64,000 nucleotides of DNA, taken from NCBI RefSeq assembly GCF_002933395.1, contig NZ_PKFN01000009.1, positions 186,001-250,000 of the forward strand, in the 5' to 3' direction. The position numbers were made by a program, and so were the translations under genes. Origin of the DNA: Yoonia maritima (GTDB taxonomy: Bacteria > Pseudomonadota > Alphaproteobacteria > Rhodobacterales > Rhodobacteraceae). Below, piece after piece: positions 15,904 through 23,066 of this stretch. Each line of letters starts with the position of its first letter. The stretch's first letter is position 1. The notes under the pieces are model-generated. The model saw nothing but the letters and a program-made list of their open reading frames with translations, made no database searches and had not been told where the DNA came from.

Positions 15904-17205
15904 TCAGCTCAATAGGTGCAACCTAGCCTTCAGCGCGCCGTCGATCGAAGCAAGCAACGCCTCCGGGAAACCATCCGGAAGCCGATTGAACGTGGCCTCA
16001 ACGATCGCGTGCGAGGTCTCCTGTAGTTCTTCGAACAGGCCCTGCACGACTGCGCGGGACAAGCCGGATTGCACGCCGGTCTCCACGATGTGGCGGCCCA
16101 CGATATTCGAAACCTTGTAGTGGTTCGAGTTGCCGAAGTTCATGGCCAGTTTGAAGTATTTCCGCTCGATCTGCCGGGCGTCGACGGTCGGTTGCACCGT
16201 CAAAACGTCGTACAGTGGCGTCATGTGAAAACGGCCGCCGGGCAAAAGACTGACGCTGAAGTTCTTACCATGGCCGTCTGTCGCACCCAGCAGCCAGAAC
16301 AGGACATTCGCTTTGAAAAAATCGTACCGATCTTTGTTGGGATCATCACTCCCCAACAAGAGTTCCATGATATCTGAGATTCCTGGGCCGCCCTCGTTCT
16401 GGTACTTCTGGGTAGGCACAACGGACAATGCCTGACAGCAATCTTCCTGAGGCAAACGGATCAAGCGGCCATCTGACGTCCAGCGCCGGTCAAAACGCTC
16501 AACCACCAAGGCTTTCTTGTCGCCAAACTGAGCCATTTCGACATTCGCAGCTCTAAGCCCAAACGCTTCCATCAGCTTGAGGCATAAGTATTCATTCTCA
16601 ACGCTGTCAGACAAATCCATGCCATTGGGCAGTCTGCCGATTTGGGGCTTGATGATGTGTGTGGTTGGCGTTGTGCCGGTTGGCTCAATCCACTGGCCAT
16701 CTTTACGAAGCAAAGCTGTCTTTTCTTGCGCGCCAGCGACAGAAATTCGGAAGTCATTCTCGCTGCGGATACCCAGTGGTGCTAGATCGAGGTCGCTCAA
16801 AATGGCCCCGATCTGCGCCTCGTCGACAAATTCTCCAGTCAACTCAGACATCGGTTGTGGCTCTTGCCCATCGGGTAGAAACTGAAGCGCTCCAACACAG
16901 TCGCGTCCAATTTGTGACAGCAAGCTGAAGGCATCTACGCCCTCGGCTCCCACGCGTTCCGCGACCCTTCGACGGATGAGGTCACTGTCGGGTAACAGGT
17001 TGTCAAAGACGGCCATCACAGGTGCGCCGCTGTAGCGGCTCTCCTGCAACGGCAGCGACAAAGACACGGGCATCCGGTGCTCCCATTCGAGCCAGTCACG
17101 TGCATAGGCGAAACTGACGCCGCCCGAGGGCTCACGCACCAATTGACCCACGAGCCGCGCGTTCAGGAAAACGTTCAGCGGTATGTAGCTGCGCTTGCGG
17201 CCCAT
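15904..17205 (-). CDS. hipA: HipA-family toxin kinase, module 2
   Basis: A 433-residue HipA closer to the classical family than module 1. The N-terminal lobe is PLNVFLNARLVGQLVRE, and the phosphate-binding SVAGAQEKTALL loop is near residue 150. HIIKPQIGRLP provides the ATP-binding Lys, LLGATDGHGKNFSV near residue 306 the catalytic Asp/His/Asn, and MTPLYDVLTVQP the DFG-like segment. It would phosphorylate a translation or regulatory target to arrest growth; the target is not predictable. It begins 1 bp after the hipB stop. Sequence divergence from module 1 makes duplication inside this island unlikely. Confidence 0.92.
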   Translation of the reverse strand: MGRKRSYIPLNVFLNARLVGQLVREPSGGVSFAYARDWLEWEHRMPVSLSLPLQESRYSGAPVMAVFDNLLPDSDLIRRRVAERVGAEGVDAFSLLSQIGRDCVGALQFLPDGQEPQPMSELTGEFVDEAQIGAILSDLDLAPLGIRSENDFRISVAGAQEKTALLRKDGQWIEPTGTTPTTHIIKPQIGRLPNGMDLSDSVENEYLCLKLMEAFGLRAANVEMAQFGDKKALVVERFDRRWTSDGRLIRLPQEDCCQALSVVPTQKYQNEGGPGISDIMELLLGSDDPNKDRYDFFKANVLFWLLGATDGHGKNFSVSLLPGGRFHMTPLYDVLTVQPTVDARQIERKYFKLAMNFGNSNHYKVSNIVGRHIVETGVQSGLSRAVVQGLFEELQETSHAIVEATFNRLPDGFPEALLASIDGALKARLHLLS

Positions 17206-17206
17206 G

Positions 17207-17458
17207 TCAGAAAATGTCCTCTAGCCCGTCTGATGTGCCTTTGCTGCGCTCGGCCACCGTAATTTCGAGCTCCAAGGCCGCGATCAAATCGAATACTGTT
17301 TCCAGCTTGGTGCCCCCGCTGCCGTTCTCGATCTTGGAGATCGTCTCCTGCCAGACACCGCTCATCGAGGCGAGTTCCTTCTGGGTCAGTTTCTTTGCCT
17401 TCCGAGCTTCGCGAATTGCGTGGCCCAAGTTTTTTGATGTACGAACGAGGTGCTTCAT
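17207..17458 (-). CDS. hipB: HipB-type XRE antitoxin/autorepressor, module 2
   Basis: An 83-residue HTH protein: LGHAIREARKAKKLTQKELA, then SGVWQETISKIENG, a standard XRE fold at about residues 10-60. ATG 17458 has GGAG about 7 bases upstream. A longer in-frame start at 17518 would place the promoter operators inside the gene, so the short form is preferred. It represses its own operon and neutralises the adjacent HipA. The upstream region carries three evenly spaced palindromic boxes (17480-17551). Confidence 0.88.
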   Translation of the reverse strand: MKHLVRTSKNLGHAIREARKAKKLTQKELASMSGVWQETISKIENGSGGTKLETVFDLIAALELEITVAERSKGTSDGLEDIF

Positions 17459-17479
17459 GGCGGCTCTCCTGTCGCCACA

Positions 17480-17551
17480 TATGACCCCTAAGTCATAAAT
17501 TGTCAATATGATCTCCACGCCATAAAGGGTAGGTATGATCTGAGCATCATA
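17480..17551. promoter_or_regulatory. three phased HipB operator boxes (module 2)
   Basis: The boxes are TATGAC-N6-GTCATA at 17480-17497, TATGAT-N6-GCCATA at 17507-17524 and TATGAT-N6-ATCATA at 17534-17551. The outer two are perfect 6-bp inverted repeats and the middle one is imperfect. Their starts are exactly 27 bp apart each time. The array begins 22 bp upstream of the hipB ATG. It fits a cooperatively bound autorepressor operator. Confidence 0.72.
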
Positions 17552-17637
17552 TACGAAACCTCATCATCAGCCTTTTCTCAAAAAACAATGCCGTTTCTGA
17601 GATAAGGAAAGGCATATCTCAAATTGCACAACGACAC
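17552..17637. other. short intergenic segment between hipB and rep
   Basis: 86 bp of AT-rich sequence with the end of the rep gene. No strong terminator hairpin is seen. Confidence 0.4.
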
Positions 17638-18501
17638 TCACGCCTGCAGTCCCGCAGCGCGCACCTGCTCGGGCGTCACCAGCTTTGTCGCGATCAAATC
17701 CTCGATTTGCCGGTTGGTGATGTGGCGGCACAAGGGATGGCGCTCGTGGATCCACTCGGCGAGGCTGGCGCGCCCCTTGGCTTCGGCCTCTCGCGCTTTC
17801 TCTCGGTCCGCCTGTACCTGGGCCAGTCCCTTCTCCCACCGGCGCATCTTGAACCAGTTGTCCGAGAAACAGACCTTGCTGCGTGTGTAGCCTTCGCTTT
17901 CCTTCGCATAAGCTTTGACCGCCTGCTTAAGGTCATCTGGCTCCACACTGGCTTTCAATGCTGCAGAGATCAGGCGCAGAGTAGTCCGCCGGTCTCGGAT
18001 CCTGTCTTCGGGGTAAGCAGCCAGAATCTTCTCAGCTTCAGGATCTTCAACCTCCTCCGCCGCCTCGCGCCTGCGCGTAGGTGGTTTATGGATGGTTTTA
18101 GGATGGTTTGGGGTCCACCGTGAACCCCGTACCCCGTTCACCCTGGACCCCGTACCGGGTTCAGGCTGGACGGGGTTCACAGTGACCCCCGTCTCAATGT
18201 CGGGCTCGGCCGTGGGTTCGAGCGCGGCCACGCGCTCCAGAACGATGCGGTAAATGACGGTGTATCCGTTCTTGCACTGCCGCCGCCCTGTCTCGATCAG
18301 AATGCCTTCGCGCAAGAAGTCGATGATGGTGCGCTTCACCGTGCTCTCGCTGAGCTCTGTGTGGCGCTGGATCGTCCCCTTGGAGCACCAGATGCCCGAG
18401 CCGTCATCGCTCGCCTTGTCGGCCAGGAACATGATGATCTGCTTGCGCGCGGCGCTGCCAAAGCGGCGCTCGGCGCATTCATTTGCAATGCGCCAGCTCA
18501 T
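17638..18501 (-). CDS. replication-initiator-like protein with N-terminal winged helix
   Basis: A 287-residue protein of the kind found in alphaproteobacterial mobile elements and phages. The N-terminal 90 residues form a winged-helix domain: RRFGSAARKQIIMFLAD, then SKGTIQRHTELSESTVKRTI, then the basic wing GRRQCKNGYTVIYRI. A flexible Pro/Gly linker follows (about 95-140). The C-terminal half contains CFSDNWFKMRRWEKGL, a coiled basic helix, and EWIHERHPLCRHITNRQIEDL. I infer that it initiates replication of the excised element. The linker is encoded by a cluster of repeats that may be its own origin, as in lambda O. A C-terminal relative is found as a remnant at 22950-23066. Confidence 0.65.
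   Translation of the reverse strand: MSWRIANECAERRFGSAARKQIIMFLADKASDDGSGIWCSKGTIQRHTELSESTVKRTIIDFLREGILIETGRRQCKNGYTVIYRIVLERVAALEPTAEPDIETGVTVNPVQPEPGTGSRVNGVRGSRWTPNHPKTIHKPPTRRREAAEEVEDPEAEKILAAYPEDRIRDRRTTLRLISAALKASVEPDDLKQAVKAYAKESEGYTRSKVCFSDNWFKMRRWEKGLAQVQADREKAREAEAKGRASLAEWIHERHPLCRHITNRQIEDLIATKLVTPEQVRAAGLQA
18081..18190 (+). repeat. iteron-like repeat cluster inside the rep gene (candidate origin)
   Basis: Three tandem 11-mers lie at 18081-18091, 18092-18102 and 18103-18113 (GTGGTTTATGG, ATGGTTTTAGG, ATGGTTTGGGG; consensus RTGGTTTDDGG). They are followed by four 16-bp units: an inverted one at 18110-18125, then GTTCACCCTGGACCCC at 18136-18151, GTTCAGGCTGGACGGG at 18159 and GTTCACAGTGACCCCC at 18175. 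All lie in the part of the gene that encodes the flexible linker. Confidence 0.6.
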
Positions 18502-18737
18502 GGTCTCACCGCCAATTGGGTTGAGGTTAGACCAGAAATACCATAGGTATGGGGACGGAAATATTCTTCTATGCCGTTGAGGTGGGTGGCCGCCCCCTCA
18601 GCGGTTTTTCTTTGCCCTTTCGCCAGAGCGGGAGACTGTGAAAAACCGTTTACTTGGGCCTCGTAACCTATTGAAAAGTGACCCTGAACGAAACAAGTCC
18701 GTTTACAATTTTTCCCTTTGAAATCAGCAAAATTTTC
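18502..18737. other. promoter region of rep and right end of element A
   Basis: Non-coding, about 235 bp. It holds a 12-bp palindrome, CCATA-GG-TATGG, at 18541-18552, about 40 bp upstream of the rep start and a possible operator. Further right it becomes AT-rich up to the attachment repeat at 18738. Confidence 0.45.
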
Positions 18738-18785
18738 CGGATTGCAAATCCGTGTACACCGGTTCGATTCCGGTACTCGCCTCCA
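18738..18785 (+). repeat. attR: 48-bp direct repeat of tRNA-Cys 3' end (copy 2)
   Basis: This is an exact copy of 3140-3187 (anticodon arm through CCA) without the 5' half of a tRNA. It bounds the first integrated element (about 15.6 kb between the copies) and is also the left attachment site of the second element, whose integrase starts 82 bp further on. Confidence 0.9.
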
Positions 18786-18866
18786 ATACTTTCAAGCACT
18801 TAGCCGATTGCGTCCTCATAGGGGTATCACTCCTAGTATCAGTTTCATGTTCTGGTCTCGTTCTGT

Positions 18867-19874
18867 TCATGCCTTCCTCCTCTTTTCGCTTGCGCTGCGT
18901 GCACGCATTTCCTGACGGGCTTCGCCCGCATATTTTTTGATCATAGCCTTGGTCATATGGCCGGAGTAGCTGGCGATCTCCTCATCGTCGCACCCTGCAT
19001 AGGCCAATTCCTTAACGCCACGGTATCGCAACGCATGCAGGTCATGTTCCAACAGGCCTAATCGCTTACGCTCCTCCCGCATGATACGGGCTATCTTAAA
19101 GTAGCTCATATGGGACCCGTCCTCGTTCGCGAGGATGGGACGCGATGGATGGGGAGGTGTCGATAGAGCAGCCTTCGTGCGATCAAGCTGTTTTTTTAAC
19201 TGCGAGGTACACGGCAGCAACAGGTTCAACCCTGTCTTGTTCTGGGTGAGCCTTAGATTTTCCCCGTCATAGTCGCGCCATGTGAACCCGCTCCAGTCAC
19301 CCGGTCGTTGAACGCTTCCGACACCAATCTCGAAAATGAGCAACGGGAGTGGTTCCGCTTCATCTCGCCATTTGCGTACCCCTTCGTTCGTCCAAGGCAC
19401 ATGTGGTTTCTTGCGATCCTTGGGAACTTCCAGCAACTCGATGTCGGCGGCAGGATTGTCGCTGCGCCAATTCCTGCGTTTCGCGATCTTGGCAAGAAGG
19501 GAGATCGTAGTCGGAATATAGTTTGCGAACCGAACACGATGCTGGTTAGCATCCATGGCCGCGTAAATATCGGACGGAGTGAGCCGGGAAACGTCTCGCT
19601 TGCCGATCTTATCTTCAAGGTATTGCAAAACCGGCTCAAGATCTTTGCGGTATCGCGGCGAAAAGCCTGACCATTTTTTCGATTGGCGCAGTATTTTGAT
19701 CAAGGCATTCCAAGATCGCCTTGCTTCGCTACGCCGTCCGCGAAGGATTTCCCAGTACTCGAAATCGAAATCCGGCGTCCCGGGCTCTGAATGCACCCTT
19801 TGGTATTGCCCATTTTTTCGAACATACCAACGACCGCTGGGATGCTGCCAAAGGTACTTCTTTCGCTTCACCAC
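18867..19874 (-). CDS. tyrosine recombinase / site-specific integrase of element B
   Basis: A 335-residue integrase that would insert and excise the element at the tRNA-Cys 3' end. The catalytic set is complete: Arg190 in VQRPGDW, His280-x-x-Arg283 in LHALRYRG, His306 in SGHMTK and the nucleophile Tyr315 in KKYAG. An Arg/Lys-rich N-terminal arm-binding region precedes the core. The 3' end faces the attachment repeat 82 bp away, which is the usual geometry. It overlaps the upstream small DNA-binding gene by 7 bp, pointing to an int-xis operon. It is the only complete integrase in the window, so it could still mobilise either element. Confidence 0.93.
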   Translation of the reverse strand: MVKRKKYLWQHPSGRWYVRKNGQYQRVHSEPGTPDFDFEYWEILRGRRSEARRSWNALIKILRQSKKWSGFSPRYRKDLEPVLQYLEDKIGKRDVSRLTPSDIYAAMDANQHRVRFANYIPTTISLLAKIAKRRNWRSDNPAADIELLEVPKDRKKPHVPWTNEGVRKWRDEAEPLPLLIFEIGVGSVQRPGDWSGFTWRDYDGENLRLTQNKTGLNLLLPCTSQLKKQLDRTKAALSTPPHPSRPILANEDGSHMSYFKIARIMREERKRLGLLEHDLHALRYRGVKELAYAGCDDEEIASYSGHMTKAMIKKYAGEARQEMRARSASEKRRKA

Positions 19875-20074
19875 TGGATGTCATCCCACCCGTCAGCAAA
19901 TTCTCCACGAACGATCTTTCGCAGAAGTTCCGTATCCCAACGCATTTTTCCGGCGATATCGCGAGCGGCGGGCAAAGCTCCTGCCTCAACGGCTGCACGA
20001 AATTCTTCGACGCTCATATCCATCAGTTTTGCCGCCGTGTTTTCTTTCGCGGCCAAAGGCGTGACATTCGCCAC
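19868..20074 (-). CDS. excisionase-like small DNA-binding protein
   Basis: About 68 residues from GTG 20074, chosen because GGGGGAGG lies just upstream and it begins directly after the stop of the ribbon-helix-helix gene. A longer ATG start at 20101 would overlap that gene. The core TAAKLMDMSVEEFRAAVEAG, then LPAARDIAGKMRWDTELLRKIVRG, resembles the winged-helix MerR/AlpA-like excisionases that bend DNA to direct integrases to excision. It overlaps the integrase start by 7 bp. The role is inferred from fold and position. Confidence 0.65.
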   Translation of the reverse strand: MANVTPLAAKENTAAKLMDMSVEEFRAAVEAGALPAARDIAGKMRWDTELLRKIVRGEFADGWDDIQW

Positions 20075-20075
20075 A

Positions 20076-20276
20076 TCACACCTCCCCCGCTTTTGCGGCA
20101 CGCTTGTTCAACATCGACACGAAATCGCTCTTTGTCAGATCCCAACGTCCCTCCAATGCGCTGACGATCAATTCTGACATCGTGAACCCATCGTTCAGCG
20201 AATGGAGGCGAAGCGCTTTGTGAATGTGTTTCGGTAGATACACAGACGTGTGCTGCACAGAATCTCGATCAAGCAT
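20076..20276 (-). CDS. ribbon-helix-helix protein (Arc/CopG-like)
   Basis: 66 residues from ATG 20276. SVQHTSVYLPKHIHKALRL is the beta strand and first helix and FTMSELIVSALEGRW the second helix of a ribbon-helix-helix DNA-binding fold. A basic tail follows. The ATG lies inside the last codons of the truncated integrase gene, so the two are coupled. It is probably a repressor of this operon or a partition/maintenance regulator; which cannot be told. Confidence 0.65.
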   Translation of the reverse strand: MLDRDSVQHTSVYLPKHIHKALRLHSLNDGFTMSELIVSALEGRWDLTKSDFVSMLNKRAAKAGEV

Positions 20277-21009
20277 AGCTGGCCCATCCCAATAGTTTCT
20301 GGAAGGCACCGGTTTTCGCTAGGCGATCAGTCAACGGCACATATAACGGCTTGTCCGTCTTCCCCTGATTGAAATCCCACGTCCCAGCTTTGATGTGTTT
20401 CCATTGAATTTCCAAAGTATCACCGATACGTTGGCCAAGCCCTATACAAAGCTCATAAGCTAGCCGCGCACGTGGCGACGCCTTCGTCTCAAACTCTTCT
20501 CGCAGCTCATCTGGCCAAGGCTCCCAGCCGTCGCCTTCTTGCGGAAGCAATGGGATACCATGAGCAGGGTTCCGATGTTCGTTTTTAATGAATCCCATGA
20601 GTCTTGCGTGGTTCATCAAGATGACCAAGACCTGAACGAGATAGTTGGCCTTTCGATAATTTGCGGCGTTCGCTTGCTGAAGCTTATAAACGTGATGTGG
20701 TTCGATCTTCGCCGGATCTTTGTCACCCCAAATCTCTCGGATGTGGTCCATGTAGAGTTTGTAGTCTTTTCGTGTCCTAGGCTTGCGTTTCGCGTAGGAT
20801 TTACTGTCGTAGTAGTTCAACACGAGGGTATCAAAGTTCCTTGTCGTAAGCAGCTTGGGTCGCCCTCTAAGCAGTTCGTTGTAGTGGTCCCAAAACTCTG
20901 GGGTGCCAAAAGTCTCTTTCATCATCACAGATTGCCCCCGAGAGCGCCTTATGAATCGCAAATACCCACGATCCTCATAGACATATTTCGGGAGCCCTTT
21001 GCGGGTCAT
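20269..21009 (-). pseudogene. truncated tyrosine integrase (catalytic C-terminus missing)
   Basis: 246 residues that begin as a normal phage integrase: N-terminal arm-binding part, core-binding domain with KDYKLYMDHIREIWGDKD near residue 82, and the first catalytic Arg194 in GLGQRIGDTLE. After YVPLTDRLAKT at about residue 230 the HxxR, His and Tyr motifs are absent, and the frame ends ...FQKLLGWASYA. The next gene begins within that tail. It cannot recombine DNA on its own. Either a second element's integrase was cut by deletion, or the N-terminal part is retained as a DNA-binding protein. Confidence 0.75.
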
Positions 21010-21197
21010 TTTCCCATCCTCAAATCGACGTTGAGAAAATCATCAATGGCTTCGATGCTAGCCATTCCTGCTTCAATGGTGACGCTGCCATCCGGCTTGA
21101 TTTCAAAGCGAGCCTGAGACCAACCAGCCTCACGGGCGTCTCGAAGCAACGCTGAGATAGTTTGCTTGGCCGCTGTATATGGACGACGGTTTGCCAT
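21006..21197 (-). CDS. small conserved protein preceding the integrase
   Basis: 63 residues from ATG 21197 with GAGGA 8-9 bases upstream. The pattern RPYTAAKQTISALLRDARE, then WSQARFEIKPDGSVTIEAG, is a small alpha-plus-beta protein often seen directly upstream of integrases in Rhodobacterales prophages. Its function is unknown. Its stop overlaps the following ATG (ATGA), so it is co-translated with the truncated integrase. Confidence 0.6.
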   Translation of the reverse strand: MANRRPYTAAKQTISALLRDAREAGWSQARFEIKPDGSVTIEAGMASIEAIDDFLNVDLRMGK

Positions 21198-21208
21198 TAG
21201 TCTTTTCC

Positions 21209-21439
21209 TCACTCTCGCAGCAGTGCATCAACATGCTCGGGGAGGAGCAGCATTTGTTTTCCACACATCATGAAATGCCCACGCTCTCGAGCACGCTTTT
21301 TCATTGTGCGGACCGCTACTCTAACGCCGTGGGTTTGCCGAAGAGCCTCGCACCACGCCTCAACGGTACGACCGCGTGAGAGCGCGGCAGGCAAGTCGAT
21401 TGATGAGGTTTCGTTTTTTTGCCTCATTCCATTTGCCAT
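21209..21439 (-). CDS. small helix-turn-helix protein, first gene of the int operon
   Basis: About 76 residues from ATG 21439; a GGAGG lies about 11 bases upstream, so spacing is long and the exact start is uncertain. The segment TVEAWCEALRQTHGVRVAVRTM, read in two parts around the Gly turn, followed by KKRARERGHFMMCGKQMLLL, looks like an excisionase/HTH_17-type winged helix. It is the promoter-proximal gene of the leftward operon and faces the divergent XRE repressor gene. Confidence 0.5.
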   Translation of the reverse strand: MANGMRQKNETSSIDLPAALSRGRTVEAWCEALRQTHGVRVAVRTMKKRARERGHFMMCGKQMLLLPEHVDALLRE

Positions 21440-21523
21440 AGGCCAACATCCCTCCTGTTGCGAAAAGCGGCGATATAACGCAAGATAGCGCTGATAAGCC
21501 ACGTTATAGGATCATATTGCGCT
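21440..21523. promoter_or_regulatory. divergent promoter/operator between HTH gene and XRE repressor
   Basis: 84 bp with repeated half-sites. GATAGCGCTGAT and ATTGCGCTATG are inversely related (ATAGCGC / GCGCTAT), and ATAACG...CGTTAT forms a wider inverted repeat. This resembles a phage-like repressor control region serving both directions. Confidence 0.5.
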
Positions 21524-21961
21524 ATGATACGCACAAACGACGTAGAATCAAGCCTCCGTTTGGAAATCGGAAAGCGCTTGGCAAATGTTAGGGACTACTT
21601 CAATCTCCATCAGTCTGAAATTGCTGAGAAAATTGGCGTTTCGGCAAGAAGCTACCAAAACTATGAACAGGGCAAACGAGAGCTGCCAAGCTCACTACTA
21701 TTTAATTTGCACGAGGCTTTTGGCGTCAGCACCCATTGGGTTCTCACAGGCAGTAACGGCCCATTTTACGTAGATCCAGCAAAAATTGCTCGGAAGGCGA
21801 TGGAAGACATTGCAGAAGTATCAGAAGCGGCAGCTCTGTCCCCCGATCTCAAGAAAATCCCGGACATCTTGGAAATTTTGATCGAACAAGAAATGGCTCT
21901 GCGTGGCTTGAGCCCTGATGAACTTGAGCGCCTGCTGAAACTCGCAAGCGATAAAAAATGA
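21524..21961 (+). CDS. XRE-family transcriptional repressor
   Basis: 145 residues. The N-terminal XRE helix-turn-helix (about residues 15-70) is seen as IGKRLANVRDYFNLHQSEIAE, split around the first helix, then GVSARSYQNYEQGKRELPSS. The C-terminal half is helical and acidic and lacks the Ser/Lys peptidase dyad of LexA/CI-type repressors. Divergent from the int operon, it probably keeps excision genes off. Its stop codon overlaps the ATG of a DNA-methyltransferase stub, so it may alternatively have controlled a restriction-modification gene. Confidence 0.8.
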   Translation: MIRTNDVESSLRLEIGKRLANVRDYFNLHQSEIAEKIGVSARSYQNYEQGKRELPSSLLFNLHEAFGVSTHWVLTGSNGPFYVDPAKIARKAMEDIAEVSEAAALSPDLKKIPDILEILIEQEMALRGLSPDELERLLKLASDKK

Positions 21962-22092
21962 CAGATCAAAACGAACAAATAAAAGACAGAGAGCGAGTAG
22001 CCTCACATGGTGAAGTCTTCACTCACCAACGAGGCCCAAGGGACCCGAAGCTGCAAAAGTGGCCAAACTGTAGAACATTTGTGAACGCTTGA
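21958..22092 (+). pseudogene. DNA methyltransferase / restriction-modification gene, 5' stub
   Basis: The ATG overlaps the stop of the XRE gene (ATGA). The first 22 codons, MTDQNEQIKDRERVA and then SHGEVFT, are what begins many N6-adenine DNA methyltransferases of restriction-modification systems (RERVxxHGEVFTP). Right after GEVFT the frame switches to unrelated sequence (HQRGPRDPKLQ) and stops at 22092. The remainder of the gene was evidently lost by insertion or deletion next to the IS66 remnant. Confidence 0.55.
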
Positions 22093-22180
22093 ATCAGCCG
22101 CCATTCGCTGCGCCGTGCCTGAACAGGTAAGGAGCAGACAAAACCCACCTTGATTGATTTGCGATGAATGACTGCTTTTG

Positions 22181-22456
22181 TCATGCTGCAAGCGCGGGAA
22201 CCGCTTCTTCAGCACCTGGCCGGTCAACAATCTCCACAGGCAGAAAACATGGCGCTTCACCAACCTCGTCTTCGATGATCTCCCGATCAGGTGCAAACTT
22301 GGGATCACGTAGCCATTTGTGGATCAGGTTGGTGTTCATCGCATACCGCCGCGCGACCTGCGCAACCGATACCCCCGGCGCGCAGGTTTGCGCACAGATC
22401 GACACCTTCTCCTCATCCGACCAGAACCGCTTCTTCTGACCCTTCTTACCCGCCAT
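22181..22456 (-). mobile_element. IS66-family TnpA (OrfA) remnant
   Basis: Read from ATG 22456: MAGKKGQKKRFWSDEEK, then VARRYAMNTNLIHKWLRD and CFLPVEIVDRP. This is the HTH accessory protein TnpA of IS66 elements. The usual C-terminal domain is missing (the frame ends VPALAA), and neither TnpB nor the DDE transposase TnpC is nearby. No terminal inverted repeats could be identified. It is a dead fragment. Confidence 0.8.
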
Positions 22457-22476
22457 ACCGTTGGAGAAAAACTTGA

Positions 22477-22953
22477 TCAACATTCGGGTGGCTTTCGATG
22501 CTGAGCGATTATGTTTGCCAATCCACGCTCAATGCCGACGAGCATTGCCGCTATTCGCAGGGCATCGATCTCGCCCGCGCGACCGGTGCGGGTTGCAGTG
22601 TTGAGCCATCGAGCAACTTGATTGAGGTTACCGCCATAGCTCGCCACCGCACGAACAAGATTAGGATCAACTGTCGGAAATGGGCGCGGACGCCGCCGCT
22701 CGGTTCCAACGACAAGTTCGCGAACGAAGGCAGATACTGATTGCAGTTGGGCATCAGCCCGCTCGCGAACGAGAACCTTAAGTTCGTCCGAGCATTCAAC
22801 GTAGATTGCCTTGGGTCGTTCCTTCGGCGCACAGGAATTGTGCGGCTTGGTGGGGTTCGAAGGGGAGGCTTGCCCCCCCTCGCAAGGGTTCTTCAAATCT
22901 CTAGGGATTTGTGACCTTGCTCTTAGCGCTTCTTTGGGATCGATCTCGCTCAT
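22477..22953 (-). CDS. mobC: MobC-like mobilisation (relaxosome) protein
   Basis: 158 residues from ATG 22953, which overlaps the stop of a rep remnant (ATGA). A disordered, polar N-terminus precedes a ribbon-helix-helix-type region, KAIYVECSDELKVLVRERAD. After that comes the family hallmark VRAVASYGGNLNQVARWLN and GEIDALRIAAMLVGIERGL. MobC proteins bind oriT and help the relaxase nick DNA. The relaxase gene that would follow is absent, replaced by the IS66 fragment, so mobilisation would need a helper in trans. It appears full length. Confidence 0.72.
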   Translation of the reverse strand: MSEIDPKEALRARSQIPRDLKNPCEGGQASPSNPTKPHNSCAPKERPKAIYVECSDELKVLVRERADAQLQSVSAFVRELVVGTERRRPRPFPTVDPNLVRAVASYGGNLNQVARWLNTATRTGRAGEIDALRIAAMLVGIERGLANIIAQHRKPPEC

Positions 22954-23066
22954 GATATGAGGCCCGCAGCTTGAATTTGCGCCATCGTGACCAATTTTGA
23001 GGCAAGCAGCGCCGCGACTTGCGGAGCTGTGATGTGTTTGCACATCGGGCTGCGATCATTGATCCA
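22950..23066 (-). pseudogene. replication-initiator C-terminal remnant
   Basis: The minus-strand frame ending TGA at 22950 encodes WINDRSPMCKHITAPQVAAL followed by ASKLVTMAQIQAAGL. It aligns with the end of the rep-like protein at 17638-18501 (EWIHERHPLCRHITNRQIED, then ATKLVTPEQVRAAGL). Upstream the similarity stops. It shows that element B once had the same rep gene followed by mobC. Confidence 0.7.
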
